Assembly (NCBI GenBank): GCA_051861445.1
Contig: JBHYCS010000009.1
Span: forward strand, 108,483 to 172,482
Length of the DNA stretch: 64,000 nt
Direction: 5' to 3'
From: Parasediminibacterium sp051861445
Lineage (GTDB): Bacteria; Bacteroidota; Bacteroidia; Chitinophagales; Chitinophagaceae
Shown here: positions 7,548 to 16,876 of the stretch, in pieces
Layout: each line of letters opens with the position of its first letter
Numbering within the stretch: the stretch's first letter is position 1
Program-made: the position numbers and the translations under genes
The notes under the pieces: generated by a model
The model's database searches: none
The model's input: the letters and a program-made list of their open reading frames with translations, nothing else
Told to the model about the DNA's origin: nothing

Positions 7548-10013
7548 ATGAAAAGATTTTTTCTGTTGTTAGTAAGTTGTAGCATAGTACAAATGGCATT
7601 TTCGCAACGAATAGATTCTACAATGGGTAAATATGCAGAAGAGTATCAACAAGAAAAAATTCATATTCATTTCGATAAAACCATTTATAACAGAGGAGAA
7701 ACCATTTGGTACAAATCGTACTTAGTTGCAGGAATTGAACCATCTTTTTACAGTAAAAACTTTTATGTAGATTGGTTTGATGATAAAGGAAAACTTTTAA
7801 AACACACCATGGCTCCCATTTTTGAGGCAAGTGCAAGGGGGCAATTTGAAATTCCTGAAAATTACACAGGAAAAATGTTACATGCAAAAGCCTACACACA
7901 ATGGATGTTGAATTTTGATACTGCATTTTTATTTCATAAAGATATTCAGGTAGATCAAACGATTCCATATACTCCACCCAAAACAGCAAACGCCAAAACA
8001 AGCACTGCAACCAATACAACAGATAATTCAACTACAAAAACATCGGCAGCAGATAATGAAATAAAAGCTACGATACAGTTTTTTCCAGAAGGAGGTGAAA
8101 TGGTGGTTGGTGTAAGTAAACGAGTAGCCTTTTTAGCCAATAATCAATATGGTTTACCAGTAAAAGTTTCAGGAGCCATAAAGAACAGTAAAGATGAATT
8201 AATAGATTCTTTTATTACCGAACACAACGGTATGGGTAGTGTATTTATAGAACCTGCAATAAACGAAAAGTATACAGCTTTTTGGACCGATGAGTATGGA
8301 AAACAACACACCGATACTTTACCAATTGCCAAAAACAATACAGTTGCACTACAAGTACAATTACTGAAAGGAAAAGCCTTATTTTTTGTAAATAGAACAA
8401 GTGAAATTTCTGAAACCAGTAAAATGGTGTATGTAATAGCACACATGCATCAACACCAAGTGTACAAATCTCGAATTAATCTTTCTGAAAAAATGGCAAC
8501 AATTGGTGAAATTCCTACAAAAGATTTACCAACAGGTGTTTTACAAATTACTATGTTCGATGTAAATTATGTTCCCATTGCAGAACGTGTTGTTTTTGTA
8601 AACAATTATCAATTTTTGTTTACGCCAGAAATAAGAGTTACCAAAAAATCGATAGATAAACGAGGAAAAAATACCATTGAAATAGAAACCAAAGATTCTG
8701 CATTTACCAATATGTCGGTTTCCATAACAGACGCCTCTTTATTAAATAATAGCAATAGCAATATTGTTTCTAGTTTACTTTTAAGTGCCGATGTAAAAGG
8801 ATATATTCACAATCCTGCTTACTATTTTTCTAGCAAAGCCGATTCGGTACAACAACATTTAGACTTGGTGATGCTTACACACGGGTGGAGACGTTTTAAA
8901 TGGAAAGAAGTAACTGCTGGTCAATTACCATTTATTACCCAACCAAAAGAAACCGATTATTTACAATTAAAAGGTACTATTTATGGCAATGCTTATGCAA
9001 AATCTAAACCCAACCAAACGATAATTTTGTTTTTACAAGCAAAAGATAGCAGTAAACAAACGATGTTTTTACCCGTAGACAGGATGGGAAATTTTGCTCA
9101 AAAAGGCATTATGTTTTACGATACTATTAAAATATTTTATCAATTAAGCGGTGAAAAATCATTAACCGATAGGGTAGAAGTTCGTTTTCAAAATGGTTTA
9201 TTGCAAGCACCATTAAAAATATATGGAAGCAATTACACCAGTCCGTTTTTATTACCCTACACAGGAAAAGACAGTACATTATTAGAGAGAAGTAAATTTT
9301 TCTTTAATGAAAAAGAAAAAGTAGCCAAACGTTTAGCAGCAGCACAATTAGATGAAGTAACCGTAAAAACAAGGGTAAAATCAAAAACAGAAGTACTAGA
9401 CGAAAAATATGCAAGTGGCATGTTTAGTGGAGGCGATGGGTATCAATTTGATGTTATGAACGATCCTATTGCTCAAGGTGCTTTAGATGTGTTTTCTTAT
9501 TTGCAAGGAAGAGTAGCTGGATTACAAATTAATAATAGTGGAGGAGAAGTTAGCTTAAGCTGGAGAGGCGGAACTCCTGATGTTTTTTTAGATGAAATGA
9601 GAACCGATGTAGATCAATTACGCAATATTTCTATGAACGATGTAGCCTATATAAAAGTATTTCGTCCACCATTTTTTGGAGCTCCAGGAGGAGGAAGTGG
9701 TGGTGCAATTGCTGTGTACACAAGAAAAGGTGGCGATACAAAAGCCGCTCCTGGTGCAGGTTTGGCAACACAAATTTTAGCAGGTTATACACCATACAAA
9801 GAATTTTACAATCCTAACTACAGCACTACAACATCTACAGTAAACGATGTACGCACAACCTTATATTGGAATCCGTACTTATTAACAGATGGAAAAAATA
9901 GAACGGTACAAATAGAGTTTTACAACAACGATATTTCGAATCGTTTTCGCTTAATTATAGAAGGCATCAATAGCGATGGAAAACTAACACGTGTTGAAAA
10001 AATAATCGAATAA
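7548..10013 (+). CDS. Secreted MG2-like protein with a TonB plug domain but no beta-barrel
   Basis: This 821-residue protein has a signal peptide of about 19 residues. An alpha-2-macroglobulin MG2-like region follows (HIHFDKTIYNRGETIWYKSY, about residues 33-52), with further beta-sandwich-like segments to about residue 590. A TonB-dependent receptor plug domain occupies about residues 600-735 (LDEVTVK, then DVFSYLQGRVAGLQI and GGAIAVYTRKGG). Only about 85 residues remain after the plug, far too few for a 22-stranded barrel, and they do not end like one. A Thr/Asn-rich linker lies near residues 145-170. This architecture recurs in Bacteroidota, but its function is unknown to me; a structural or plug-in role at a receptor complex is inference. 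Confidence 0.82.
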   Translation: MKRFFLLLVSCSIVQMAFSQRIDSTMGKYAEEYQQEKIHIHFDKTIYNRGETIWYKSYLVAGIEPSFYSKNFYVDWFDDKGKLLKHTMAPIFEASARGQFEIPENYTGKMLHAKAYTQWMLNFDTAFLFHKDIQVDQTIPYTPPKTANAKTSTATNTTDNSTTKTSAADNEIKATIQFFPEGGEMVVGVSKRVAFLANNQYGLPVKVSGAIKNSKDELIDSFITEHNGMGSVFIEPAINEKYTAFWTDEYGKQHTDTLPIAKNNTVALQVQLLKGKALFFVNRTSEISETSKMVYVIAHMHQHQVYKSRINLSEKMATIGEIPTKDLPTGVLQITMFDVNYVPIAERVVFVNNYQFLFTPEIRVTKKSIDKRGKNTIEIETKDSAFTNMSVSITDASLLNNSNSNIVSSLLLSADVKGYIHNPAYYFSSKADSVQQHLDLVMLTHGWRRFKWKEVTAGQLPFITQPKETDYLQLKGTIYGNAYAKSKPNQTIILFLQAKDSSKQTMFLPVDRMGNFAQKGIMFYDTIKIFYQLSGEKSLTDRVEVRFQNGLLQAPLKIYGSNYTSPFLLPYTGKDSTLLERSKFFFNEKEKVAKRLAAAQLDEVTVKTRVKSKTEVLDEKYASGMFSGGDGYQFDVMNDPIAQGALDVFSYLQGRVAGLQINNSGGEVSLSWRGGTPDVFLDEMRTDVDQLRNISMNDVAYIKVFRPPFFGAPGGGSGGAIAVYTRKGGDTKAAPGAGLATQILAGYTPYKEFYNPNYSTTTSTVNDVRTTLYWNPYLLTDGKNRTVQIEFYNNDISNRFRLIIEGINSDGKLTRVEKIIE

Positions 10014-10042
10014 ATAAATCTTCTAAAAATTCATTCTATAAA

Positions 10043-10075
10043 ATTGGCAATCAGTCTATAAGATTGGTTGCCAAT
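10043..10075 (+). terminator. Imperfect hairpin after the plug-protein gene
   Basis: ATTGGCAA (10043-10050) pairs with TTGCCAAT (10068-10075), and a second short pairing (CAATC/GATTG) lies inside. No strong T-run follows, so it may be a weak terminator or a leader structure of the next gene. Confidence 0.35.
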
Positions 10076-10079
10076 GTCC

Positions 10080-10087
10080 TAATTTTG
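10080..10087 (+). promoter_or_regulatory. Candidate Bacteroidota -7 element before the dehydrogenase gene
   Basis: TAATTTTG matches TAnnTTTG and lies 31 nt before the ATG at 10119. I see no convincing -33 TTG at the usual spacing, so support rests on the -7 match and its position. Confidence 0.35.
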
Positions 10088-10118
10088 AGCTTTCTGCAAT
10101 CAATCAATTAAGGTTAGA

Positions 10119-13028
10119 ATGAACAATAGGCTTCAAGCATTAGCATCACAATTAGAAGGAGAACTTTTTTTCGATAACACCATGCGTATTCTATATGCAA
10201 CAGACGCTTCAGCATATAGAGAAATGCCGTTAGCCGTTTGCATTCCCAAATCAAAATCAGATTTATTACAACTCATTCAATTTGCCAGAACCGAAAAAAC
10301 ATCGCTAATTCCAAGAACTGCAGGCACATCATTAGCTGGTCAAGTTGTAGGAAATGGAATAATTGTAGATGTATCTAAACATTTTACCCAAATACTAGAA
10401 TTAAATACCCAAGAAAATTGGGTACGTGTACAACCAGGTGTGGTGAGAGATGAATTAAATATGTTTTTAAAACCACATGGTTTATTTTTTGGTCCAGAAA
10501 CGTCAACAGCCAATAGAGCTATGATTGGTGGAATGGTGGGTAATAATTCTTGTGGATCCAATTCTGTAGTTTATAGAAGTACAAGAGAACATGTGTTAGA
10601 AATAACCGCTTTGTTGAGTGATGGATCTGAAGTGGTTTTCAAATCACTAACCATTGATGAATTTCATCAAAAGTGTGAAGGCAACACATTAGAAGCCAAT
10701 ATTTATAAATCTACTAGAAGCATTCTTAGCAACTACGATAATCAACAAGAAATACGAAAAGAATTTCCTAAAAAAACCATTGAACGTAGAAATACAGGTT
10801 ATGCTGTAGATGTATTGTTAGATTCTGCACCATTTACAGCTGGTGAAGCCGATTTTAATTTTTGTAAATTAATTGCAGGCTCAGAAGGTACATTGGCACT
10901 AATAACAGAGATAAAATTAAATGTAGTTCCACTGCCACCAAAAGAAATTGGATTATTGTGTATTCATTTTAACACTGTAAACGAATCGTTAAGAGCCAAT
11001 TTAATTGCGTTGAAATACGCACCAAGTGCAAGTGAATTAATAGATCATTATATTCTAGAATGCACAAAAGACAATATTGAACAAAGTAAAAACAGATTTT
11101 TTGTGCAAGGCGATCCGGGTGCAATTTTAGTGGTAGAATTTGCAAGAAATACAAGAGAAGAAATTCAAGCAATAGCTACAAAAGTTGAAGCAGAAATGAG
11201 GGCTGCTGGTTTGGGTTATCATTTTCCATTATTATTTGGTCAGGACTCTAAAAAAATATGGACACTTAGAAAAGCTGGATTGGGTTTACTAAGTAATTTG
11301 CCCGGTGACGAAAAAGCAGTGCCTGTTATTGAAGACACAGCTGTAGATGTAAACGATTTACCCGATTTTATTGAAGATTTTAATAAAATTTTACAACAAT
11401 ACAACTTACATGCAGTGCATTATGCACATGCTGGTTCTGGCGAAATTCACCTTAGACCCATTATTAATTTAAAAACTGTAGAAGGCAATCAACTATTTAG
11501 AACGATTGCAGAAGAAATTGCTACGTTGGTAAAAAAATACAAAGGATCGTTAAGTGGAGAACATGGAGACGGACGATTGAGGGGAGAATTTATTGAACAA
11601 ATGGTGGGCTCAAAAAACTACCAATTACTTAAAAAGGTAAAGCAAACTTGGGATCCTGAAAACATTTTTAATCCCAATAAAATTGTAGATACGCCATCTA
11701 TGAATTCGATGTTGCGTTACACACCGGGTCAGCAAACGCCTACATTTAATACTGTTTTTCGTTATCATAATCAAGATGTTTTGCAACATGCAGAACAATG
11801 TAATGGTTCTGGTGATTGTAGAAAATCGCATCTTTCTGGTGGAACGATGTGTCCATCTTATATGGCTACAAAAAACGAAAAAGACACCACAAGAGCAAGA
11901 GCCAATATTTTAAGAGAATTTTTAACCAATTCAAACAAAATCAATCGCTTTAATCATCAAGAAATTTATGAAGTGATGGATTTGTGTTTAAGTTGCAAAG
12001 GTTGCAAATCTGAATGTCCATCGAATGTAGATGTGGCAAAATTAAAAGCAGAATTTTTACAACATTATTACGATGCCAATGGAGTTCCATTTAGATCGAC
12101 TATGATTGCAAATTTTAGTAAATCTGCAAAATTGGGTTCTTTAACACCAAGGTTGTATAACTTTTTTATGACCACACCCTTGTTAAGCAACACCATTAAA
12201 AGTGTAGTAGGTTTTGCTAAAGAAAGGTCTATGCCTACACTACATACCATTACATTACAAAAATGGTTTGCTAAAAGAGGCGGCTCTAAAAACGCTGGTA
12301 AAAAAGTGTATTTGTTTTGTGATGAATTTACCAATTACAACGATACTACTATTGGTATAAAAGCCATTGAATTATTAGAGAAATTAGGCTATCAAGTAAT
12401 TATTCCTGAACATACAGAAAGTGGCAGAACTTGGCTTTCTAAAGGATTGTTACGAGCAGCACAAACTATTGCCAATACAAATGTTGGTTTGTTGAAAGAT
12501 ATTATTACAAATGAAACACCACTAATAGGTATTGAACCATCGGCCATATTAACGTTTAGAGATGAATATGTAGATTTGGTAAGTGACGATTTATTACCTG
12601 CAGCAAAACAATTGGCAAAAAATGCTTTATTAATAGATGAGTTTATTGCTAGAGAAATAGATTTAGGCAATATTTCAAAAACCAATTTTACAACAGCCAA
12701 ACGAACCATACAATTGCATGGACATTGTCAGCAAAAATCGGTTTCTTCCGTTGCACCATCGGTTAAAATAATGTCTTTACCAGAAAATTATACGGTAGAA
12801 ACCATACCATCAGGGTGTTGTGGAATGGCAGGATCTTTTGGCTACGAAAAAGAACATTACGAATTATCGATGAAAATAGGTGAATTGGTATTGTTCCCAA
12901 CTGTTCGTAAACAAACTGATGATGTAATTATCGCTGCTACAGGTACAAGCTGTCGCCATCAAATAAAAGATGGAACAGGCAAAAAAGCCAAGCATACGAT
13001 TGAGGTTTTGTATGAAGCGTTGGTGTAA
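10119..13028 (+). CDS. YdiJ-like FAD/Fe-S D-2-hydroxyacid dehydrogenase
   Basis: This 969-residue protein fuses three modules. The N-terminal FAD_binding_4 (GlcD/VAO-type) domain has PRTAGTSLAGQVVG near residue 68 and a NNSCGSNSV loop. The FAD-oxidase C-terminal domain ends with SGEHGDGRLRG near residue 480. A ferredoxin-like part follows with CNGSGDC (Cys561 onward) and CLSCKGCKSECP (Cys623 onward), and then a CCG/heterodisulfide-reductase-like tail with HCQQKS and SGCCGMAG. This layout matches E. coli YdiJ (about 1000 residues), a D-2-hydroxyacid dehydrogenase for which D-2-hydroxyglutarate has been proposed as substrate. It should pass electrons to the respiratory chain at the inner membrane. 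The gene stands alone. A differently organised relative lies at 52569-55376. Confidence 0.88.
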   Translation: MNNRLQALASQLEGELFFDNTMRILYATDASAYREMPLAVCIPKSKSDLLQLIQFARTEKTSLIPRTAGTSLAGQVVGNGIIVDVSKHFTQILELNTQENWVRVQPGVVRDELNMFLKPHGLFFGPETSTANRAMIGGMVGNNSCGSNSVVYRSTREHVLEITALLSDGSEVVFKSLTIDEFHQKCEGNTLEANIYKSTRSILSNYDNQQEIRKEFPKKTIERRNTGYAVDVLLDSAPFTAGEADFNFCKLIAGSEGTLALITEIKLNVVPLPPKEIGLLCIHFNTVNESLRANLIALKYAPSASELIDHYILECTKDNIEQSKNRFFVQGDPGAILVVEFARNTREEIQAIATKVEAEMRAAGLGYHFPLLFGQDSKKIWTLRKAGLGLLSNLPGDEKAVPVIEDTAVDVNDLPDFIEDFNKILQQYNLHAVHYAHAGSGEIHLRPIINLKTVEGNQLFRTIAEEIATLVKKYKGSLSGEHGDGRLRGEFIEQMVGSKNYQLLKKVKQTWDPENIFNPNKIVDTPSMNSMLRYTPGQQTPTFNTVFRYHNQDVLQHAEQCNGSGDCRKSHLSGGTMCPSYMATKNEKDTTRARANILREFLTNSNKINRFNHQEIYEVMDLCLSCKGCKSECPSNVDVAKLKAEFLQHYYDANGVPFRSTMIANFSKSAKLGSLTPRLYNFFMTTPLLSNTIKSVVGFAKERSMPTLHTITLQKWFAKRGGSKNAGKKVYLFCDEFTNYNDTTIGIKAIELLEKLGYQVIIPEHTESGRTWLSKGLLRAAQTIANTNVGLLKDIITNETPLIGIEPSAILTFRDEYVDLVSDDLLPAAKQLAKNALLIDEFIAREIDLGNISKTNFTTAKRTIQLHGHCQQKSVSSVAPSVKIMSLPENYTVETIPSGCCGMAGSFGYEKEHYELSMKIGELVLFPTVRKQTDDVIIAATGTSCRHQIKDGTGKKAKHTIEVLYEALV

Positions 13029-13052
13029 ACAATTGAAACAAAAGCAAATCAC

Positions 13053-13265
13053 ATGTTTATGTGGTTGCTAAAAATTAAACCGCTGCTAATTTTGCTAATC
13101 ATGAGCAAAACGAAACGGTTGTATATCTACCTAGTAACATTGAGTATTATGAGTGGCAGCTATTTATATACATCGTTTCTTAAAAAAACAATAAAAGCAA
13201 AAACATCCACTCTTCAAAAAGTAGACTTTGGGTGTTCATTTGTTTTAGATAGATATAGTTTATAA
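13053..13265 (+). CDS. Possible small membrane protein, doubtful
   Basis: An open frame of 70 codons starts 24 nt after the dehydrogenase stop. It encodes one or two hydrophobic segments (KPLLILLIM, then LYIYLVTLSIMSGSYLY) and a basic middle; an internal ATG at 13101 could also be the start. I recognise no family. It fills most of the only gene-free stretch above 300 nt in the window (13029-13351), which otherwise holds only a terminator. It could be a chance frame in AT-rich DNA. Confidence 0.25.
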   Translation: MFMWLLKIKPLLILLIMSKTKRLYIYLVTLSIMSGSYLYTSFLKKTIKAKTSTLQKVDFGCSFVLDRYSL

Positions 13266-13295
13266 AAACAACCAATATAACCTATAACCAACTGC

Positions 13296-13332
13296 AAAAA
13301 AAGCTGCTTCTACAATAGAAAGCAGCTTTTTT
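13296..13332. terminator. Intrinsic terminator between convergent genes
   Basis: AAAAAAGCTGCTT pairs with AAGCAGCTTTTTT around a loop of about 10 nt, with A and T runs on both sides. It can end the GLPGLI gene on the minus strand and the dehydrogenase transcript on the plus strand. Confidence 0.8.
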
Positions 13333-13351
13333 ATTCGATATAAAAGGTCAA

Positions 13352-14179
13352 TTACATACCCATTTTAAAACCACCTGGCATTTGGTTTTGAAGCATTTCC
13401 ATCATCATTTTTTGAAAATCTTCATTCGTAATTTTTTTTCCTTTCTTGGGTTCTTTCAATTCTTTTGTATCAACGCTAGTTTTTATATCAACAGCTGTGA
13501 ATACAGTAGCTCCATTATCTACACTAACTTCTAAAACAGCACCAGGTAAAGATGTATTTGCTTCAGGGCCAACAGCCACTGGTATATTTTCGGCAAACCA
13601 AGCTACAACTTCTACCTCTTTTAGTGGTGGCATTTTGGTAGATTTTGTAGAATCTAGTTGTGCATTATTTGCTCCAGAAAAAGTTCTCATAATTGCAACA
13701 GGTGCTCCACTCATTGGTTGCATTTTTCTAACCGCTTTTCTACAAGTATATCCTAATATTTGTTTGGTTTCATTGTAAATTTTCCAAGGCAATTTTTTAA
13801 TTGAATCTGTAACTAAAAAGTTTTTTCCACCCAATTCTGCGCTTTGAACAGACGTGTTGTTGGCAAAGTTTTTATACAAATCCCCACCATCTGAACCACC
13901 ACCTGCTCTAAATATTACTCGATTTCCACCACCTGGCCCACCAGCAAATGGATCTGGTGCTTCATCATCTGGCAACATTCTGTATAATGAAGTAGAGTCG
14001 TTGAAAAATAAAATGTGTTTACTAGTTCTAAACTCAGGAATCATAGCCCTCATTTGCTCGTCGGTAATTCTTTTCCAAACATTAACTTTTCGCTCATAAG
14101 TAATAGTTCCCTCCTTAATTTGTGCTTGGCTACTCAATGAAATAACCACCACAATAGCCATCATTATTCTTACTTTCAT
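13352..14179 (-). CDS. GLPGLI-family secreted protein
   Basis: This protein of about 275 residues starts at the ATG at 14179, which puts a signal peptide (MKVRIMMAIVVVISLSSQAQ) at the N-terminus; an upstream in-frame ATG at 14233 would add 18 polar residues. EGTITYERKVN, ILGYTCRKAVRKM and a C-terminal VGPEANTSLPGAVLEVSVDNG follow the GLPGLI (TIGR01200) pattern, with SLPGA replacing GLPGL. Members are periplasmic or surface proteins of unknown function, restricted to Bacteroidota and often encoded near outer-membrane beta-barrel receptors. Here the two-component genes and such a receptor lie directly next to it in the opposite direction. A Gly-rich insert (GGPGGGNR and GGGSDGG) lies near residues 78-97. 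Confidence 0.85.
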   Translation of the reverse strand: MKVRIMMAIVVVISLSSQAQIKEGTITYERKVNVWKRITDEQMRAMIPEFRTSKHILFFNDSTSLYRMLPDDEAPDPFAGGPGGGNRVIFRAGGGSDGGDLYKNFANNTSVQSAELGGKNFLVTDSIKKLPWKIYNETKQILGYTCRKAVRKMQPMSGAPVAIMRTFSGANNAQLDSTKSTKMPPLKEVEVVAWFAENIPVAVGPEANTSLPGAVLEVSVDNGATVFTAVDIKTSVDTKELKEPKKGKKITNEDFQKMMMEMLQNQMPGGFKMGM

Positions 14180-14299
14180 ACAAGTGTTTTTTACTGATTG
14201 GTTGATTAATTTTTCAAAAGTAGATGCAGACATTGTTAATGAAAATGGTTGAATCGTTAATTAAGGTTAATGGCTTCAATAATCGGTGAAATAGATAAT

Positions 14300-14307
14300 T
14301 ACCTTTG
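14300..14307 (+). promoter_or_regulatory. Candidate -7 promoter element for the two-component operon
   Basis: TACCTTTG matches TAnnTTTG exactly and ends 17 nt before the kinase ATG at 14325. No clear -33 TTG is present at normal spacing, which would fit a promoter that needs an activator. Confidence 0.4.
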
Positions 14308-14324
14308 CCAAATACAAAAAGTGC

Positions 14325-16067
14325 ATGAAACAATTTCACCTAATAAAACCGTTAATGATTGCAGCAATTCTTTTGCTAGCATTGTTTCAGGGTTATTGGC
14401 TTACGAAGTTGTATAAAGATGAATACCATAACTTAAAAAAAACAACCGATGTAATTTTTAGAGAAACATTGTACAAACTACAACGTCAACGATTTGAAAA
14501 AGATTCTCAACTTACAGCTAAACCCATTATCGCAAATATTGCCAACAATCAACAACCAAAAGCAACCATTTTTCCTGCTTCAAAAAGCAAAAAAGAAACG
14601 GTAGCTTTTTCATCTATCACCATCAATAAAAGTGTGGATTCTGTATCGGGTTTTCGAAGAAAAATAGCCGATAGTTTACAAAAAAGATTAAGTGTTCCTC
14701 CTCCAGAATTGTTAGAGGTAATGATGCGTTTTAAAAAACATACTAATGATAGTGACATGATGTTGCTTCGTTTAGATACTTTACAAAACAAAATGATTTC
14801 GTTTGCTCAATTTGCAGATAAACCCATTTCTATTTTTGTTCGAAAAAAAGCAAAAGACAGTTCACTTAAAATATTGAATGATAGCAATATCAATATTATC
14901 AGTTTTTCTAAAACATTTACAAAAGTTATAGATTCTACAACACCCAATAAAACAGCTCCAAAAATTTCGTTTACAACAGCTAGCAATCAATCCAAAACGG
15001 TAGCGTCACCAATTGTAAAATATTTTGCTAATAACAAAACCATTAATGATTCTATACCTGTAAAAACAGTAGATTCTGCATATAAAAATGAATTGGCAAA
15101 GGCAAAGTGTAATGTGCCTTGTAAATTAACGTTTAAAGTGTGTGATTCTACTTGTTCTATAACACCCATAGCTGCAAAAGATACAGGCAAAAACTTTGTT
15201 ACATCTACTGTTTATTTAGGCTTTAATACACCGTTTGCATACAATGCTCAGTTTAGTAAAGTGCCCATGTTTATTTTGCAAAAAATGCAATTACAAATAG
15301 CGGGTTCTTTATTGCTAATGGGTATTGTAGTGTTTGCATTTATTGCTATGTATAATAGCTTAAACGAGCAACGAAAGCTAGCCGTAATTAAAAACGAATT
15401 TATTAGCAATATTACCCATGAGCTAAAAACACCTATAGCAACAGTTAATGTAGCAATTGAGGCTTTAAGAAGTTTTAATGCCATTAATGACCCAGAAAAA
15501 ACAAAAGAGTATTTAAACATTTCTGCTTCTGAACTCAACCGATTAAGTTTATTGGTAGACAATGTTTTAAAGCTATCTATGTTCGAAAACAAAGCTATTA
15601 TTTTAAATAAAGAATGGGTAGCCGTAGAATCGCTAATCAAAGATGTATTGAATAGCTTGCAACTACAATTTCAAAAGAAAAAAGCAACCATACATTTTGC
15701 AGAAACAAATATCAATGCAACCATTTGGGCCGATAAATTGCATTTAACAAGTGTGTTGTACAACTTGTTAGACAATGCATTAAAATACAGCACCAATCCC
15801 ATTCAAATACACATTAAAATGGGGTTAGAAAACAACCAAATGAGTATACAAATTACTGATAATGGTTTAGGCATTCCAGCTGTATATCAACAAAAAATAT
15901 TTGATAAATTTTTTAGAGTACCTACCAACGATCGGCACAATATTAAAGGATATGGTTTAGGATTAAGTTATGTAGCACATATTGTAAACATGCACAACGG
16001 TAGTATACAAGTGCAAAGCGAAGAAGGAAAGGGTAGCACTTTTACAGTAAAACTTCCAGAAAAATAA
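14325..16067 (+). CDS. Membrane sensor histidine kinase with large periplasmic domain
   Basis: This 580-residue protein has a first membrane helix at about residues 8-27 and a second at about 323-346, framing a periplasmic region of about 295 residues. That region is rich in Ser, Thr and Lys and contains four cysteines spaced CxxxC-x6-CxxxC (Cys262, 266, 273, 277). The cytoplasmic part has the HisKA box NITHELKTP with the phospho-acceptor His365, followed by an ATP-binding domain: DNALKYS (N box), DNGLGIP (G1), FDKFFRVP (F) and GYGLGLSYV (G2). No HAMP domain is apparent. The response regulator gene starts 29 nt downstream. The signal is unknown; the cysteines could sense redox state or metal, which is inference. 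Confidence 0.92.
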   Translation: MKQFHLIKPLMIAAILLLALFQGYWLTKLYKDEYHNLKKTTDVIFRETLYKLQRQRFEKDSQLTAKPIIANIANNQQPKATIFPASKSKKETVAFSSITINKSVDSVSGFRRKIADSLQKRLSVPPPELLEVMMRFKKHTNDSDMMLLRLDTLQNKMISFAQFADKPISIFVRKKAKDSSLKILNDSNINIISFSKTFTKVIDSTTPNKTAPKISFTTASNQSKTVASPIVKYFANNKTINDSIPVKTVDSAYKNELAKAKCNVPCKLTFKVCDSTCSITPIAAKDTGKNFVTSTVYLGFNTPFAYNAQFSKVPMFILQKMQLQIAGSLLLMGIVVFAFIAMYNSLNEQRKLAVIKNEFISNITHELKTPIATVNVAIEALRSFNAINDPEKTKEYLNISASELNRLSLLVDNVLKLSMFENKAIILNKEWVAVESLIKDVLNSLQLQFQKKKATIHFAETNINATIWADKLHLTSVLYNLLDNALKYSTNPIQIHIKMGLENNQMSIQITDNGLGIPAVYQQKIFDKFFRVPTNDRHNIKGYGLGLSYVAHIVNMHNGSIQVQSEEGKGSTFTVKLPEK

Positions 16068-16096
16068 CGCAGTAAAACGAACTAAATTGAACTGTT

Positions 16097-16780
16097 ATGG
16101 CTATTAAAATATTATATGTAGAAGATGAATTGTTTTTAGGAAAAATTGTAAAAGAAACATTAGAATCGAAAGGTTTTGAAGTAGTGATGGAAGATGATGG
16201 AAGCAACGTATTACGTGTTTTTGAAGACGAACAGCCAGATATTTGTGTACTAGATGTAATGTTGCCTAATAGAAACGGATTTGAGTTAGCAGCTGATATT
16301 AGAGAACAAAATACAGATGTACCCATTATTTTTCTTACAGCAAAAACACAAACTGATGATGTTGTAAGAGGGTTTACCATTGGTGCAAACGATTATATAC
16401 GAAAACCATTTAGTGTTGAAGAATTAATAGTGCGTATTCAAAATGCCTTACGCATAAAATCAAACGAAACAACGCTTATTCATTCAGATATTATTCCCCT
16501 CAATAAATACCAATTGCACCTTAACAAACAGGTTTTACAATTCCAAGAAACCGAAAAGAAGCTGAGTTACAGAGAAGCTGAATTACTAAAATATCTATAC
16601 CAACATAAAAATACAATTGTAGATAGACGAGCTGTTTTAAATCATATTTGGGGCAACGATTCTTTTTTTAACAGCAGAAATTTAGACGTATATATCACCA
16701 AATTAAGAGGCTATTTAAAAGACGATAGTTCTCTAGAAATTTTAACCATAAAAGGTATTGGTTATCGATTTGTTGTCTAA
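16097..16780 (+). CDS. OmpR/PhoB-type response regulator
   Basis: This 227-residue protein has a receiver domain (residues 1-118) with the acidic pair Glu9-Asp10, phospho-acceptor Asp53 in VLDVMLP, Thr81 and Lys103 in YIRKPF. A winged-helix DNA-binding domain (about 130-227) follows, with KKLSYREAELLKYL, then LNHIWGNDSFFNSRNLDVYITKLR and IKGIGYRF at the end. It is the partner of the kinase just upstream. The receptor gene 96 nt downstream on the same strand, with its own promoter-like sequence, is the likeliest target; the GLPGLI gene is another candidate. Confidence 0.93.
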   Translation: MAIKILYVEDELFLGKIVKETLESKGFEVVMEDDGSNVLRVFEDEQPDICVLDVMLPNRNGFELAADIREQNTDVPIIFLTAKTQTDDVVRGFTIGANDYIRKPFSVEELIVRIQNALRIKSNETTLIHSDIIPLNKYQLHLNKQVLQFQETEKKLSYREAELLKYLYQHKNTIVDRRAVLNHIWGNDSFFNSRNLDVYITKLRGYLKDDSSLEILTIKGIGYRFVV

Positions 16781-16825
16781 AAATACATTAACCTAGTTTA
16801 ACGTTTCAATCAAGTTGATTAACCC

Positions 16826-16853
16826 TTGTTGCAGTTAGCTCACAATATTTTTG
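16826..16853 (+). promoter_or_regulatory. Candidate sigma-ABfr promoter for the receptor gene
   Basis: TTG at 16826-16828 and TATTTTTG at 16846-16853 are separated by 17 nt and match the Bacteroidota -33 TTG / -7 TAnnTTTG pattern. The start codon lies 24 nt downstream at 16877. Confidence 0.5.
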
Positions 16854-16876
16854 AGCCATCATAAAAAACAACTGCA

